NCBI GenBank assembly: GCA_907165135.1
Contig: OU015569.1
Coordinates: forward strand, 5,022,001-5,086,000
DNA from: Oikopleura dioica
Taxonomy: Eukaryota; Chordata; Appendicularia; Copelata; Oikopleuridae
Direction of reading: 5' to 3'
DNA length: 64,000 nucleotides
Below are positions 1 to 10,475 of this stretch, piece by piece. Both the position numbers and the translations under genes were made by a program. Within the stretch, counting starts at the first letter, position 1. Each line of letters begins with the position of its first letter. The notes under the pieces are model-generated. The model had not been told where the DNA came from and made no database searches. It saw nothing but the letters and a program-made list of their open reading frames with translations.

Positions 1-180
1 TGACCATCTCTGAGCAAGTAAGACCCGTTTTGTGCTGTTTTTGAGTATACCAAAAATATGTTTCTATCGAACTGAGACTGCGTTTGTAGCTAGGTAAATA
101 CGTCGTGCAGAGCAGATAATGGTCGGATTATTAATTTGCTTTTTGTAAGAAGCCAAAAAAGGTTGAACAGTTTCTCGAAG

Positions 181-566
181 CTATTTCTTCGTCATCGGGT
201 GCACTCGTCGGACGCATTGGTCAGTTTAACTCCCGAGCAGCACACTATCGTCAACAGCTTCGTGCGCCAGCGGCTCAACAAGCTCCTAGACGACAAAATC
301 ATTCAAATGTCACAGACGGGAGATGAACCCTTCACAAACAGATACAGGTAGCGTCTCAAAGGTTTAATTGTAAATATCTGAGATGAAGTTATAACCGCCC
401 TTGAATATTTGTTGATCCACGCTTGGGTCAACGGTTAACCCTAACTCACTTGAGAATTTTCAATAATTGCTGTAGCTCGCCTTCATTCTGGCCCAAAGGA
501 CTGCGGGAGTTCCGAAGCAACGAAATCAGCAATCTGGCGATGAGTTTGCGCTCCGTCGATTTCTAG
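181..566 (+). CDS. 3' end of an unrecognised gene
   Basis: Two exons are visible. The first ends at 347 before a GT donor (CAG|GTAGCG). The second runs 476-566 after a TGTAG acceptor and ends at TAG. The phases agree (2+1), giving a C-terminal stretch that includes LTPEQHTIVNSFVRQRLNKL and a tail ending SLRSVDF. The 5' limit is uncertain: an AG at 179-180 could be the acceptor of this exon, and earlier exons probably lie outside the window. The segment is mostly helical-looking and charged, without a domain I recognise. The call rests on the phase match and protein-like composition only. Confidence 0.4.
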
Positions 567-1512
567 CGCCGATTCCTTCATTTTTTATACCCTTGTCATT
601 CTTTCACAATAAAATAAAAAGGAAATATTTCCATACGGGTTTGAAATATCCCACGTTTTTAATTTTATTCACTAACACGAAAAATATCGCAAACCGTAGA
701 CCTGGATTCTAGTCTTTTTATTTCTCAAAAAAGCGTCAACAATAATTTTGGAAAATGGCAGTTTGAGAAGTACCACCTTTGTTTTATAGAAAGTCTTTAA
801 GTTAAATTATTAATTAGAATTGAAAAGCGCAGATGCGAGCCACTTTTGTTTTCGTAAAAACGCTCCAGTTAATAATAGATCAAAGCATTTCCTCTCTTTC
901 GAAGCAGGCATTAATTTTTAAATTAACAAAAAAAAATGGCTCCGGAAGAGAAGAATGCACAAATACGAAACTCGAATTCCAGCCGTTGGAATATTCCAGC
1001 AAAGGTGCAACAATTTGATTAATCTATCAACAACCGCTCTCCGCGTATTTTCAAACTCAACTGCGGTTCAATCTTTTTTATCAAGCGAATTAAAGTAATC
1101 AAAAATAAAGAAGAAGAAAAGCGTGGGTAAACGAAAAAAGGACCAAGGAAATTTTTCAGCAGTTGAATGCCGTTTTCAAAAAAATCAAAATAAAATACGG
1201 CTGTCGACTATTATTTTTTATTTACGAAAAGGTAGCTAGAACTCCGGAAGCTTTCGCTGTTGTTCTGGCCTTTTTTAATTATCAAGCGCTCATTCGTTTT
1301 TATGTTTGTTTAAACAAAGAAAGAGGTCTATCTGGCTAAAAATAGAAAACTTAGCGGAAATTTTCAATATTGCGTGCGTAAGCTAGAAAAAGAAAAGCCA
1401 TAACAAATTGTAATCATTAATTCGTGCGCGAAGTGGTGTCCTAACTCGATTGTTAATTGCTCCGCGCAACACAAACTAGGTGACAACGTTTCGTGTTTGC
1501 ACCTTTTCCAAG
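567..1512. other. No convincing gene
   Basis: This is AT-rich sequence with short frames only. No splice-compatible exon or RNA gene was seen. It may hold the 5' exons of the gene ending at 1733. Confidence 0.4.
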
Positions 1513-1733
1513 AACAAATTCGCAAAATACGTGCAAAATCCCGCGATCGCCAAATTCGAAAAAGGGAAAACGCCAAATCAACGATCTCAGGTAACGTTAA
1601 TTTGCCAGATGAGTTTGTCTACTTGAAAGCAGGTCCTGTCTCTTGCGAAGCAGATGGCGTCGTGCACCAGATCGGCCCGTCCGGCTCAGACAAGCTGTAC
1701 CTTCGCCGGGGAAACAACCCCTTCGTCACATGA
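1513..1733 (+). CDS. 3' end of an unrecognised Arg/Lys-rich protein
   Basis: Two exons are separated by a 42-nt intron (1591-1632, GTAACG...AAGCAG), the size typical of this window. Exon 1 (1513-1590) follows a CCAAG acceptor and encodes a basic stretch (QIRKIRAKSRDRQIRKREN). Exon 2 (1633-1733) encodes GPVSCEADGVVHQIGPSGSD and ends with TGA. The phase is consistent (1+2). The upstream start was not found. The basic stretch could be a nucleic-acid-binding or coiled-coil segment, but no family is recognised. Confidence 0.4.
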
Positions 1734-3590
1734 GAAAAGTGATTTATTTTGCGAGACAGTAATGAACTAAAGAATCAAGCCAGTAAATAAAAAGTAGAAC
1801 AGTTGAAGTCGAAAAGTCGAGAATGAATAAATATAAATCGGGAGGGTTTTTCTTCTTTCAAAAGTACGAGCCGTACTTTTTAAGGGCTTTCGTCTTATTC
1901 CCGAACCGGAGAAGTTTTGGCTTATTATTAGAAATGTGTCTAAAGGTTTGGAAATGACTCTAACGCTAACTCATACCCTAAAGTCTACAGGCTATAGAAG
2001 CAAAAGGATTTGCTGAAAGTTGTTAGGAACTTCACGGTCTTTAGATCCTGGATGTCCATTATCATCGCAGTAATGAGTAAATACTCTTTGAGCGAACTAA
2101 ATTATCTACACGTGATATTATTCTTCGATGATTCTTCGACGCAACGGTTATGTCACATGAGCACATAAGTTATGTGCTATCTTACCTTTATGCTTCTGTA
2201 TTAAAAATGCCACGGGTTTTGCTGGCAAGAAAGTCATTAAGAGTGCTTTTTGGATATTAAAAAAACATGCAAAATCAAGAAATCGCGCTAAACCACATGT
2301 TCATCTTTTTAAGCGTTGAAAGACTAAGAAAAGACTATTTTTACGCGCTTTCAAAAACACGTCTTACTTGTCAATTTTGATTCTTGCTCCGAATCGAGTG
2401 TGCCTTTATCAGTCTCAAATGACGGGCTCAATTGAACTTGCCAATTTGTTCTTGGATTCTCTAAAGTACGAAAGCCCTTTGCAAATAGTCGTGGTCTTCA
2501 ACGGGGCCAGGTTTGTGGAAAGCAATCGAGTTCAGAAGGTACCTCAGTTCTTGCTTCAGTCCCTCAATAAGCTCCAATTCAAATTAAGCTTTTATTTTGT
2601 TCATTAAGTCTTTTCGCTTTCTTACCCTTGAATTCAGTTTGAGGGAGTTGCTAATACTTTATCAGAGTTCTCGAAAATCATTCTTTCTAAATTTGTTCAC
2701 TTCTTTCGGCAATTCTAGAGGACCTAAAATTCTACTGCAGAACAAAGTCTACCTGCCTTTATGAGTCAAAATCTGCTAAAAAGTCGCCGGAAAGGGGAGA
2801 ACTCTGGCCTGAACGCGTTCACAAAAAAGAGAAAGGTAAGTCCCCTCCTTACGCTCTTGAGGAGGACCATTTTCTGATCGCGGATCTGTGCCATTCTGCA
2901 CGCTCTGTTTTATCATTTCAAGCGTATCTATTATTAAACGGGCTGAATTTATTATTGAATTATCTGATTGCATACGATGAACATCTGAAAAAATGATCGA
3001 TCGATCGAAAGAGCACCGTGAGAAACCTTTGTCAAAGCCAATTCGATTTTTTTGCTGGCAGACATTTCCGTCCTCCAATCCGTTATCACGTGACTGCTTC
3101 TAGACGTGGTTAGCAACAATCTAAGTTTGTACTTTGCCAAAATCGCGTTGACATGTCAACACTAACAAAAACTCGATCGATTAAAATCTAGTTAACAAAG
3201 GACTTGGAATAGAATCTAATATACCAACTAGGCATCATTTGAAATTGAACTTTTAACAAGTTCTGCGGAATTCATAAACCACAAATTATCATAACAAATG
3301 CCGTTTATCCTATACGCTATAAGTGACACGCATGTTTAATCCTTTTCTTCAATCATTTTGATGTTGCGGCTAAAAACAATAGTGTGGTTGGCAAAAGCTT
3401 CAGGATGAATTCTCCTGGCCTAATTATTGTAACAATAAGTGTTATAATTACATATGCAACGTGAGCTCCCAAATCTGCCACGGTAAAATCTCCGAGCGAA
3501 ACAAAACTGTTTGCTTGCAGAAAGTTCATGTTATACGAAGAGCATTTATTGGATCGATTTGTAAGGCATTGAAGTGTAAGTCTAGTCTGC
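1734..3590. other. Mostly unassigned; one possible exon at 2419-2509
   Basis: A frame starting at ATG 2419 (MTGSIELANLFLDSLKYESP) runs to a possible donor near 2510. I could not join it to other exons with confidence. Minus-strand frames between 2776 and 3140 overlap each other and show no domain. Nothing else is supported. Confidence 0.25.
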
Positions 3591-4310
3591 TCATTTGCTT
3601 TCGTTTTCAAAGGAGTCTGGGCACATTCGCGACAATGGCAGGTTGACCATCTCGTCCTTGACCACAGTCAAACTGTTAGGCGTGCTAAAAAGGGATCACA
3701 ACGAATCGCCGAAGAAATTTCAAATCAAATCAAAAATATTATCTTTGGAATAGTTAGGCTTAAACTTCTATTCTGAAATTGTCCTCTCAGTGAGAGGCTC
3801 TTACAAAATGATAAATTCGCTTAAAAAATCGACATGGAAACACTTGAAATGAACTTGCTTACCACCAGATGGAGGGTCCACACTTGATGATGATTCTTGC
3901 AACTATCCATTTATCCGCGACGATCTGGTGCAGTTTCTGGATGTTGACAGACTCCAGGTCGCCAACGCACGCGGCCCTCATTTGAAAATCGTCGACTGCG
4001 CAAAATTAAGAAAAGAAAGAACTGTTTTCATACCTTTTCCGCGTTCGAAATCATTGTGCATCGAATTATTCAGGTCCATAAAGATCGTCTTTCCAACCGA
4101 TCCCACCTGAATTTATTACTGAGATCAAGGAAGACTACTCCTGTAAAAAAGATAAGCGAAGATATATTTCTAGTGCATAAGTGTGATTCTTACGATCTGG
4201 AACATGATTCGATCGTCTGTGCCGGCAAATCGCTGATCAGCTGTGCGAATCCTAATTGTGTACTTTTTGGTCTCTCGCTCAATTTTCTGCTTTTTCTCAT
4301 CGTCGCTCAT
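3591..4310 (-). CDS. Small PLAT/LH2-domain protein
   Basis: Four exons on the minus strand (4310-4194, 4106-4034, 3995-3863, 3684-3591), with GT-AG borders and matching phases, give about 138 residues. The start ATG at 4310 opens MSDDEKKQKIERETKKYTIR. The next part reads as a PLAT domain: YTIRIRTADQRFAGTDDRI, then VGSVGKTIFMDLNN and NDFERGK, then GDLESVNIQKLHQI. PLAT domains are beta sandwiches (lipoxygenase, polycystin-1, lipases) that bind lipids or proteins at membranes. Nothing else is fused to it and no signal peptide is seen, so this is a stand-alone, probably intracellular, PLAT protein. The last exon is less certain: reading through the third donor would instead end at TAA near 3859. 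Confidence 0.7.
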
Positions 4311-4505
4311 TTTGCTCCTTCAAAAACAGAGTGAAATCCCGTAGCTTCAGTCGTCCTCTTGTCTCTTTCTCTCTAACCCTTCGCCAAGAAAGAACAACGC
4401 GCCTGCCAAGCTAAAGGCCAGCTAGGATCAAAATGTCTACTTTGACCTATTACGCCAGTGAAACACCATGAAAGTCCTTATCCACCGGAATTCCATGGCT
4501 TTAAA

Positions 4506-5964
4506 TAACGTACCCCACCCCCTAGCTCGCTCACATTTTGTGAACATTTTTCCCTTACTCGCTTAGTTAAACTCCAACAAGACCCCCCTTGGTCGCTCGC
4601 TTTTTGTTACCATATTCCGTTGGTCGCTTTCCTTCTTTTGCATACTACGCCCCCTTGTTCGCTCTTCTTGGTTTCGACGGCGCACCTTTGCTCGCCCGCC
4701 TTTCTCCGTCATTTATCCCTTGTTCGCTCTTGAAGCCCCGCGAGAACGCTTTATAACGCGTAGCTCATTTTCGTTTTCACTTTTAAAAGGCTTTTTAACT
4801 TTGATTTTCATGATTTTTTCCAAGCAAACTTATCTTTTTATGCTCCTTCACATCCATTTTGTCAAATTTATATATCTTCTTCATAAGAAGAAAATTTGGA
4901 CACTCCATTTCGAGTAAACATAAGTACTCGAAATACTTGGATTGAAAATTTGAGACATGAAAATCTCATGTCTTCTTCCTCAAAATTCATTTATTGAGAT
5001 TTCTCGAAAGAATTGACCGATAAATCTAGGTTTCAGTGGATTAAGCGGTTAGTGTACCCCTATTTTTCACCTTTAACCTTACCCCGCCAAATCGTCATGT
5101 TATCCTTACCCGCCAAAAACACCTCAGGTGGTGCATCGGCCCTTCAAAGGAGTTATGAATTGATATTAATATGACATAAAATCACATATTGATACAGAAA
5201 TATATTTATAATAAATATTTAAATGTAATTTACATTTTCGACCTCTGTGTCTGAGGAGATGTACCCTGGCGTGGTAAGGTTAAAATTCATATCCTTCGAG
5301 TCAGGTGAGATTATTTGTTTTTGATACAAGAAAATGAAATTCTCACGTCGTCATTTTGTATAAGGGAAAAATACTGTTCAAAGAAATTTCAGAAATCCAC
5401 TGTAATTTTTGAAAACTGCAGGGGTACACTAGCCGCTCAATCCACAGTACATAGAACGCTAAAGTGAAATAAAATAGATAAGTTTGGGGAGATTTCCGCG
5501 GCGTTTGTTAAAAAAAACAGTCTCAACTTAAAGATCCGACTATTTTGAGTATAAATGTACATATGAAGTCACGCAATCAAGTGTACGGCATAATTCAGCA
5601 ATGATACAAGATAAAAAAATTTAACTGGACGCTTTAAAAAGAGGAAATGAAGTTTAGTTACTGTCAAAATATTCATGAAAATGAAAAATATAGTTCCCTA
5701 TGAAAAGCTTGAGTCGAAAGTACAGTAAGAGCTGTAAGAGCGACCTAAACCGAGCTAGGCTTTGGCGGTCTCGCGGCGAACAAGGGATAAATGGGTGAGG
5801 AGGAGCGAACAAGGGCGCGCGAGGTAATAAGAAGGATGGCGACTTATGAAGCGCGCTGAAACAAGAATGAGAGCGAGCAAGGGGACTTCGATAAAATTTA
5901 ACAAAGCGAGCAAGGGAAAAATGTTCACAAAATGTGAGCGAGCTAGGGGGTGGGGTACGTTATT
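4506..5964. mobile_element. 1.46-kb non-autonomous DNA transposon with long inverted repeats
   Basis: The first ~60 bp (AATAACGTACCCCACCCCCT onward, 4506) recurs almost identically and inverted at the other end (to 5964). Inside both arms, for about 240 bp, a motif close to CCCTTGTTCGCTC recurs at irregular spacing, like subterminal transposase-binding sites. The interior has no sizeable protein. A second, nested inverted repeat lies at about 5035-5068 and 5414-5449. I could not identify a clean target-site duplication. The element sits just downstream of the ubiquitin-like gene on the minus strand. The superfamily is unknown. Confidence 0.75.
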
Positions 5965-6017
5965 ATTGCCATTAACTTTCATAGACAATAAACATCGAAG
6001 TTCGTTCTTCACGTTTT

Positions 6018-7059
6018 TCATCCTGTTTGGTTTATTGGTTTTTGGATATTTTTAGTGATGCAGCGACAGAAGGATAGAAATGACAGTGTTTCGTGTGCTC
6101 TATTTGAGTCAAATAATTTGACATCAAAGTTCTTCGCGTCGTAGTTGGACAGTAGAAAGACGCTCTCCGGTGAAAGGTGGCTGGGTGAGATTGACGTGGA
6201 AATCACAGAGGATTTTGAAGCAGGGGCTAAAGTACTTTGCCGCGTCCAAGTTGTTTTGATACAGGTTTTTTCCGTCGTCAGCCAGGTTCGTTGGCCGCTC
6301 GAAAGGTGCCCCAGTCGCCGAATCCACGTAAGTTGTCTCGCTTTCAATTAATGTGTTCCCCATTAGATGCAATTCGCTGGAGCACTTGACCATCGCTAGA
6401 ATGAGATTTTTTTGAAAGCAAAGATTCGTTTTTACCCTACCGTGCCCGAGAGACTCTGTAATTTCTGCCAAATCAGGCAGCTCCGTTCCTTGGACATCCG
6501 AACCCGTCTCCATACTCTCTGAGAATCTTTTTCTGCTGCTGGCTGGTGCGTCCAAATTCGACGATTTTATGCATTCCAAGCCATTGGCGATAAGAGTGTT
6601 GCAAAGCTCCATTTTCTTTCTCACATGCTGAATCCGAGCATTCCCGGATGAAGGGGTCGTGGATGCATTTGCTGGATCGGAAAAACTTAAATGGAAGACT
6701 TTCAGCGGTCTTATTAAAACGGAAAGTTAAAACAGGCTTCGGTGGCCAAATAAGACCGGATCCTGGATTCTGAAGAATATTCTTGACCTCCTTCAACCGT
6801 TGCTCATTCTTCAACACTTTGGCTAAATAGATTAATCTCTGATTCTCTGGCGGAATCGGATCTTCTCCAATTCTTTCGAAAATCTCCTTCTTGACGTCTT
6901 CAACGAGCGCATCCGCAGGCAGCCTCAGATTCAACTTGGTTGTATCTAAACAGGAAACATTGGTGAAATCGTTGATTATTCTTTTAACTTGCCATTGACA
7001 TGGACAGAAAGCTCTATAAGTTCTTTGCTTTGACGCAGGTTATTCTCTTGCTTTTTCAT
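6018..7059 (-). CDS. Ubiquitin-like-domain protein
   Basis: A multi-exon minus gene. The start (ATG 7059, MKKQENNLRQSKELIELSVH) leads into a ubiquitin-like fold: beta-1 ELSVHVNGK, helix ADALVEDVKKEIFERIG, then PPENQRLIYLAKVLKNEQ, which matches the ubiquitin QRLIYxGK region. No terminal Gly-Gly follows, so it is a built-in UBL rather than a processed modifier. Downstream exons encode RKKMELCNTLIANGLE, TELPDLAEITESLGHGR, GAPFERPTNLADD and a C terminus ending KPINQTG at 6018. The domain order (N-terminal UBL plus a long unstructured tail) recalls BAG6/ubiquilin/HERPUD-type adaptors, but the tail shows no recognised domain. The first intron lacks a normal GT donor. Confidence 0.6.
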
Positions 7060-7307
7060 CTCTTTTGCCGGAATGAGGAAATACGCAGCTTTCAATTCTG
7101 ATTGGCTCGATTCTAAAAAGTAGAAACTCCAACACTGATTTTTTAAAATGGAAAAATGAAAGGAAAAGTCATCCTCGACTATCGTCCTTTTCTCATCCTT
7201 TTTCTTTTTCTCTTTTTCAGAAAAAGCTTTTTCTATCAAAAAGGGATGCGAACCCGAATAGTCAAAATCGGTAATCATTCATGAATCATGAGCAAAACCT
7301 GTTAGCT

Positions 7308-7468
7308 GGGATCGGCAATCCGTGTAGAAAGTCAGGATTCTGGAAGAGTTATTATGAGTGTAGCGATTTTATGAAAACGAAGCCGCAAAGTGGCTTCGCG
7401 AAAATTGCAGCTTTATCGTAGCTTTTTCAGGACCCTGACTCAGGTTTTCTACACAGGTTGCCGAGCCA
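7308..7468. repeat. Family A miniature inverted-repeat element, copy 1
   Basis: The ends match each other inverted: GGGATCGGCAATCCGTGTAG on the left, and CTACACAGGTTGCCGAGCC on the right. The interior contains GAAGCCGCAAAGTGGCTTCG. The same plan recurs at 8405, 9652, 26288 (partial) and 56700. Confidence 0.75.
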
Positions 7469-7742
7469 AGCCTGTAAGTAATACTAAAAGTTGCAAATTG
7501 CTCTTTTTCTTTACTGGTGATTTATTTTTTGTTGACAGAAAACTTACTGCATTGTGTTTATCTAAAAAGAAGTACTTGTCAGAAAGAAATATATAATAAT
7601 ATTATAATGAATTAGTGACGAGATTCTTTTGTACTTTGGTCCAAGCTCGTGATTTTGGAATATGTGCCTGTTCCAGTGACTTCTGTTTTTTCAGACTTTT
7701 CAGGGCTTTCTCAACTTTTTCTTTGTTATTAATTTTCTAGTT

Positions 7743-8227
7743 TCATTTCAAAAATTCTCTTTTCAAAATAATTGTTTTTTTAAATCCCTTGTCTCGTCGG
7801 AAGTCTTCGAAATGGCCGAGTCTGGCAGCGATGTTTTGCGTGATTTCAGTCATCACTGATCTTTCCTCTTCGCTTTGGAGACACAAACTTGGCTTCTTCG
7901 CTAGAACTTTCTCCAACTGAATCGACCCAATCGAGGTGTAGTTTGCCGGCTCAGGGTGCTCGAAACTTATGTCCATAGCTGCGTAATTGTCCTTGTCGCA
8001 TGTTTCCAACTGTTTTCTTATCGAAGCTTGCGCTTGAAGATTATTACAGAGAAGCTGAATTTTAGGTTAAAGATAAGCAGAAAACCCGAAAAGAAACATA
8101 CACTTTCGAGCATTTCAAGCTTGGTACCATTGTCGTTGTTTTCGATATCAAACTGGAGGTTTTCAACCAAAACCATTGCTTCCTTCGCCCGGCGCACGAG
8201 TTTTCTGGCAAGAGCTTCGCTTTCCAT
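7743..8227 (-). CDS. Unrecognised helical protein, about 137 residues
   Basis: Two exons on the minus strand. Exon 1 begins at ATG 8227 (MESEALARKLVRRAKEAMVL) and ends at a GT donor near 8101. The intron is 60-70 nt and ends TCTTCAAG. Exon 2 continues QASIRKQLETCDKDNYAAMD and ends KREFLK-stop at 7743. The product is rich in Lys, Glu and Leu and probably helical, with no signal peptide or membrane segment. It lies between two family A repeat copies. No family is recognised. Confidence 0.55.
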
Positions 8228-8404
8228 TTTCTCGGCGATTTATGAGCTGATTCTATGTCTAAATCAACCTTCGAAACCCTAATCCTAACCCTAACAGAAA
8301 AACTGACCTTTGTTTGTAACAAAAGAAAAGTTACTATTTATGATTTTGACCAAATCAACAGTCCGTAGTTTTATTCTAGAGATAAAACAACCCTGATTAT
8401 GACT

Positions 8405-8533
8405 GGGCTCGGCAACCTGTGTAGAAAACCTGACTCAGGGTCTGAATGATCTCCAGAATTCGAAAATTGATTTGGGAAGCGGCGAAAAGATCTTTCAGAC
8501 CCTGACTCAGGTTTTCTAAAAATGTTGCCGAGC
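8405..8533. repeat. Family A miniature element, copy 2
   Basis: The best-preserved ends of the family: GGGCTCGGCAACCTGTGTAG on the left and its near inverse, CTGACTCAGGTTTTCT...TTGCCGAGC, on the right. The interior is shorter than in copies 1, 3 and 5 and lacks most of the GCCGC/GCGGC hairpin. Confidence 0.8.
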
Positions 8534-8661
8534 ACAGGATTCTGACCAACAAAGGAACGGTCGTCGTAGTTGCAATTTCGCCCAAGGGCACTTGCGCGAA
8601 AAAAATACTTGGCTTGAGAAAGTTTTATTCAGGTTCCTTTTTTTAAAGATAGAGAAATAAA

Positions 8662-9171
8662 ATGGCTCAACTTGATGATTCTGTCAGGTACACTGGAAAA
8701 ATAGTCCATCGGATAAAAATTCAAAAGGCAAAATTTATTATATGCTTTTAATTTGCCCATAGCGGCCAAAAAGAACAATAAAAATGTAAATTTAAATCTT
8801 CTTCTCCTTCTTAAAAAAATAGAATTGCAATTAAAATAGTTGACATTGATTGAACCACTTTGCTGGATTCAATAACATATATCGACCTGAGCCGTGATTA
8901 GAATTAATTTCCTCGGGGAATATCCAAGCTTGGAAAGAGCTGCAAGGCCATTTTTTCCTTTTTTCAACAAAAACCATCTTTTTGAAAATCGTAAAAAATA
9001 ATGGAAGACGACCGCTTTTTGGACCCAGAGCGGGATAAAAATATCCAAGTCATTGTTTTCAGAGAAGCGAGTAATAATAGCGGCGAAGGCAATAATCAAC
9101 CAGGATATAACAAAATGACAGGAGCCACGACCATAGAGGAATTAAGGAAAGCAGGCTTAACTCTCTTCTAA
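8662..9171 (+). CDS. Very small unrecognised protein
   Basis: Two readings are possible. A continuous 56-codon frame starts at ATG 9001 (MEDDRFLDPERDKNIQVIVF) and ends at TAA 9171. Alternatively, an exon at 8662-8687 (MAQLDDSV) splices at a GT donor to an AG acceptor at 9061-9062 and joins the same frame in phase, giving about 44 residues ending EELRKAGLTLF. The stop is 20 nt before the ATG of the next gene, an operon-like spacing. No family is recognised. Confidence 0.4.
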
Positions 9172-9191
9172 TCCAGTCAAGAAAGATTTTC

Positions 9192-9604
9192 ATGTTTCAA
9201 AAAAAAGCCTTCAAAAGAAAAAATAATTCTTACAATACATCGCGCGTCTCTTACTGCTGGCGCTGGTTTCTGAACTTGGATGAGTTCGCCCGTATTTGCA
9301 TCTATTTCACGGTGGTCTCTCTTCTACTGACAGCGGCGTTGATCATCGATGCTGCCGTCGGAAACGGCCCCGTGCCGATCAAGTATTCAATCAAAACTAG
9401 CGATGCTTTTTGCGACGAAGTTGTTGAGCAGTTCATGAAAAAATCGAGGAATTCTCACAGCTCGGCTGTTTTGGGTGAGTTTTATTTCAGAATCGAAAAT
9501 CAAAAGCATGGGAGAGTTACTGTTCTTCTTTTTGACTTTGAGATGATCCAGAAGTGCTTTGGGAGTCGCTGAATAGAATTCTCGAGTTGTTTTTCGCCGT
9601 GTAG
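9192..9604 (+). CDS. Small single-pass membrane protein
   Basis: Exon 1 (9192-9474, ATG at 9192) and exon 2 (9543-9604) join in phase across a 68-nt GTGAGT...TTGAG intron, giving about 114 residues. A basic N terminus (FQKKAFKRKNN) is followed by one hydrophobic segment (about residues 36-54, IYFTVVSLLLTAALIIDAAV) and a charged part ending ILELFFAV. The topology is probably a type II or signal-anchor protein. It follows the previous small frame by 20 nt, so they may be co-transcribed. No family is recognised. Confidence 0.5.
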
Positions 9605-9651
9605 ATTTCGATCAACTCTAAAATAGAATAAGTATTAGAAAAGAACAATCT

Positions 9652-9855
9652 GGGCTCGACAGCCTGTAAAGAAATATGAGTCAGTTTCCTTAGTGGCGGC
9701 TTCTATAAAAATGAAGCCGCAAAGCGGCTACCAAAATATTACCCTTTCAATCTTTTTAAATTCTAGCCAAGCCGCCTCGCGGCTTTGTTTTTATAAAAAC
9801 ATCTACGCACATTTTGATTTATACTATTTGAGAACCTGACACAGGTCTTCTACAA
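9652..9855. repeat. Family A miniature element, copy 3
   Basis: Starts GGGCTCGACAGCCTGTAAAG and ends in a diverged CCTGACACAGGTCTTCTAC. The interior holds two GC-rich hairpins (GCGGCTTC...GAAGCCGC and AGCCGCCTCGCGGCT). It touches the stop codon of the minus gene that follows. Confidence 0.7.
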
Positions 9856-10309
9856 CTAGTAGCACTTACTTTTTGCTCCTTGATCAACGGCCGTGCTACT
9901 TTCGTCCGAAGAGCTGCATCCTTGAAAACGTACTAAAAGCGTAAAATGAAGGGATTACCTGGCTTTTCTTCTTTGTTAATTTTCGCAGAATTAGAAAATA
10001 AAGCGAAGCTTTCCAGATCCCCCAAATCAGCCTCGTATCCTTCATCGCTTGATTTGCAGCTTTTCTTTTGCTGATTAGAAAATGAGCTACAGTCTGTCAC
10101 TCAAAAAAAATCAGGACTTACAGGGTTTTCTTCCGAGGGATTTTCCAAGCCAGAATCATTCGAAATCTCTTCTTCAGTCCCTTTTTTCGCCAACGATTTT
10201 CTTCTTTTCAAAATTCGCGGCTTTAAGAACACAGTAAAATTAGTGTACGAGATTTACTCAAATTTACCTGAGTTTTGCATTCGATGATAGATCCACTTCG
10301 AAGCTTCAT
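9856..10309 (-). CDS. Unrecognised acidic/basic disordered protein, about 105 residues
   Basis: Four exons on the minus strand (10309-10268, 10220-10122, 10070-9959, 9920-9856), all GT-AG with introns of 38-51 nt and consistent phases. It starts MKLRSGSIIECKTQ, continues with a basic run (ILKRRKSLAKKG), then acidic and serine-rich parts (EEISNDSGLENPSEE, SDEGYEADLGDLESF), and ends SKCY. The basic run could be a nuclear localisation signal. The composition suggests an intrinsically disordered nuclear protein. No domain is recognised, but the splice structure makes a real gene likely. Confidence 0.6.
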
Positions 10310-10475
10310 TTTTCAATTTTCGATTTCTCGTTCTGATTAATTTTTTATTCTGAATCTCAGGCTATAATATTTTCGACTCAATTCTATCCTTTCTTTCTTA
10401 GGTAGTCTCTGCTTACTGGGAAAAACGCCGGACCGAATTTCTTCGTACGGCGGGGGAGTAGCAGTCGTCTCGAAA

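Noticed and set aside
8276-8299. Telomere-like CCCTAA repeats
   Set aside because: Only about three imperfect units in a gene-flanking region; too short to be a telomere or fusion site.
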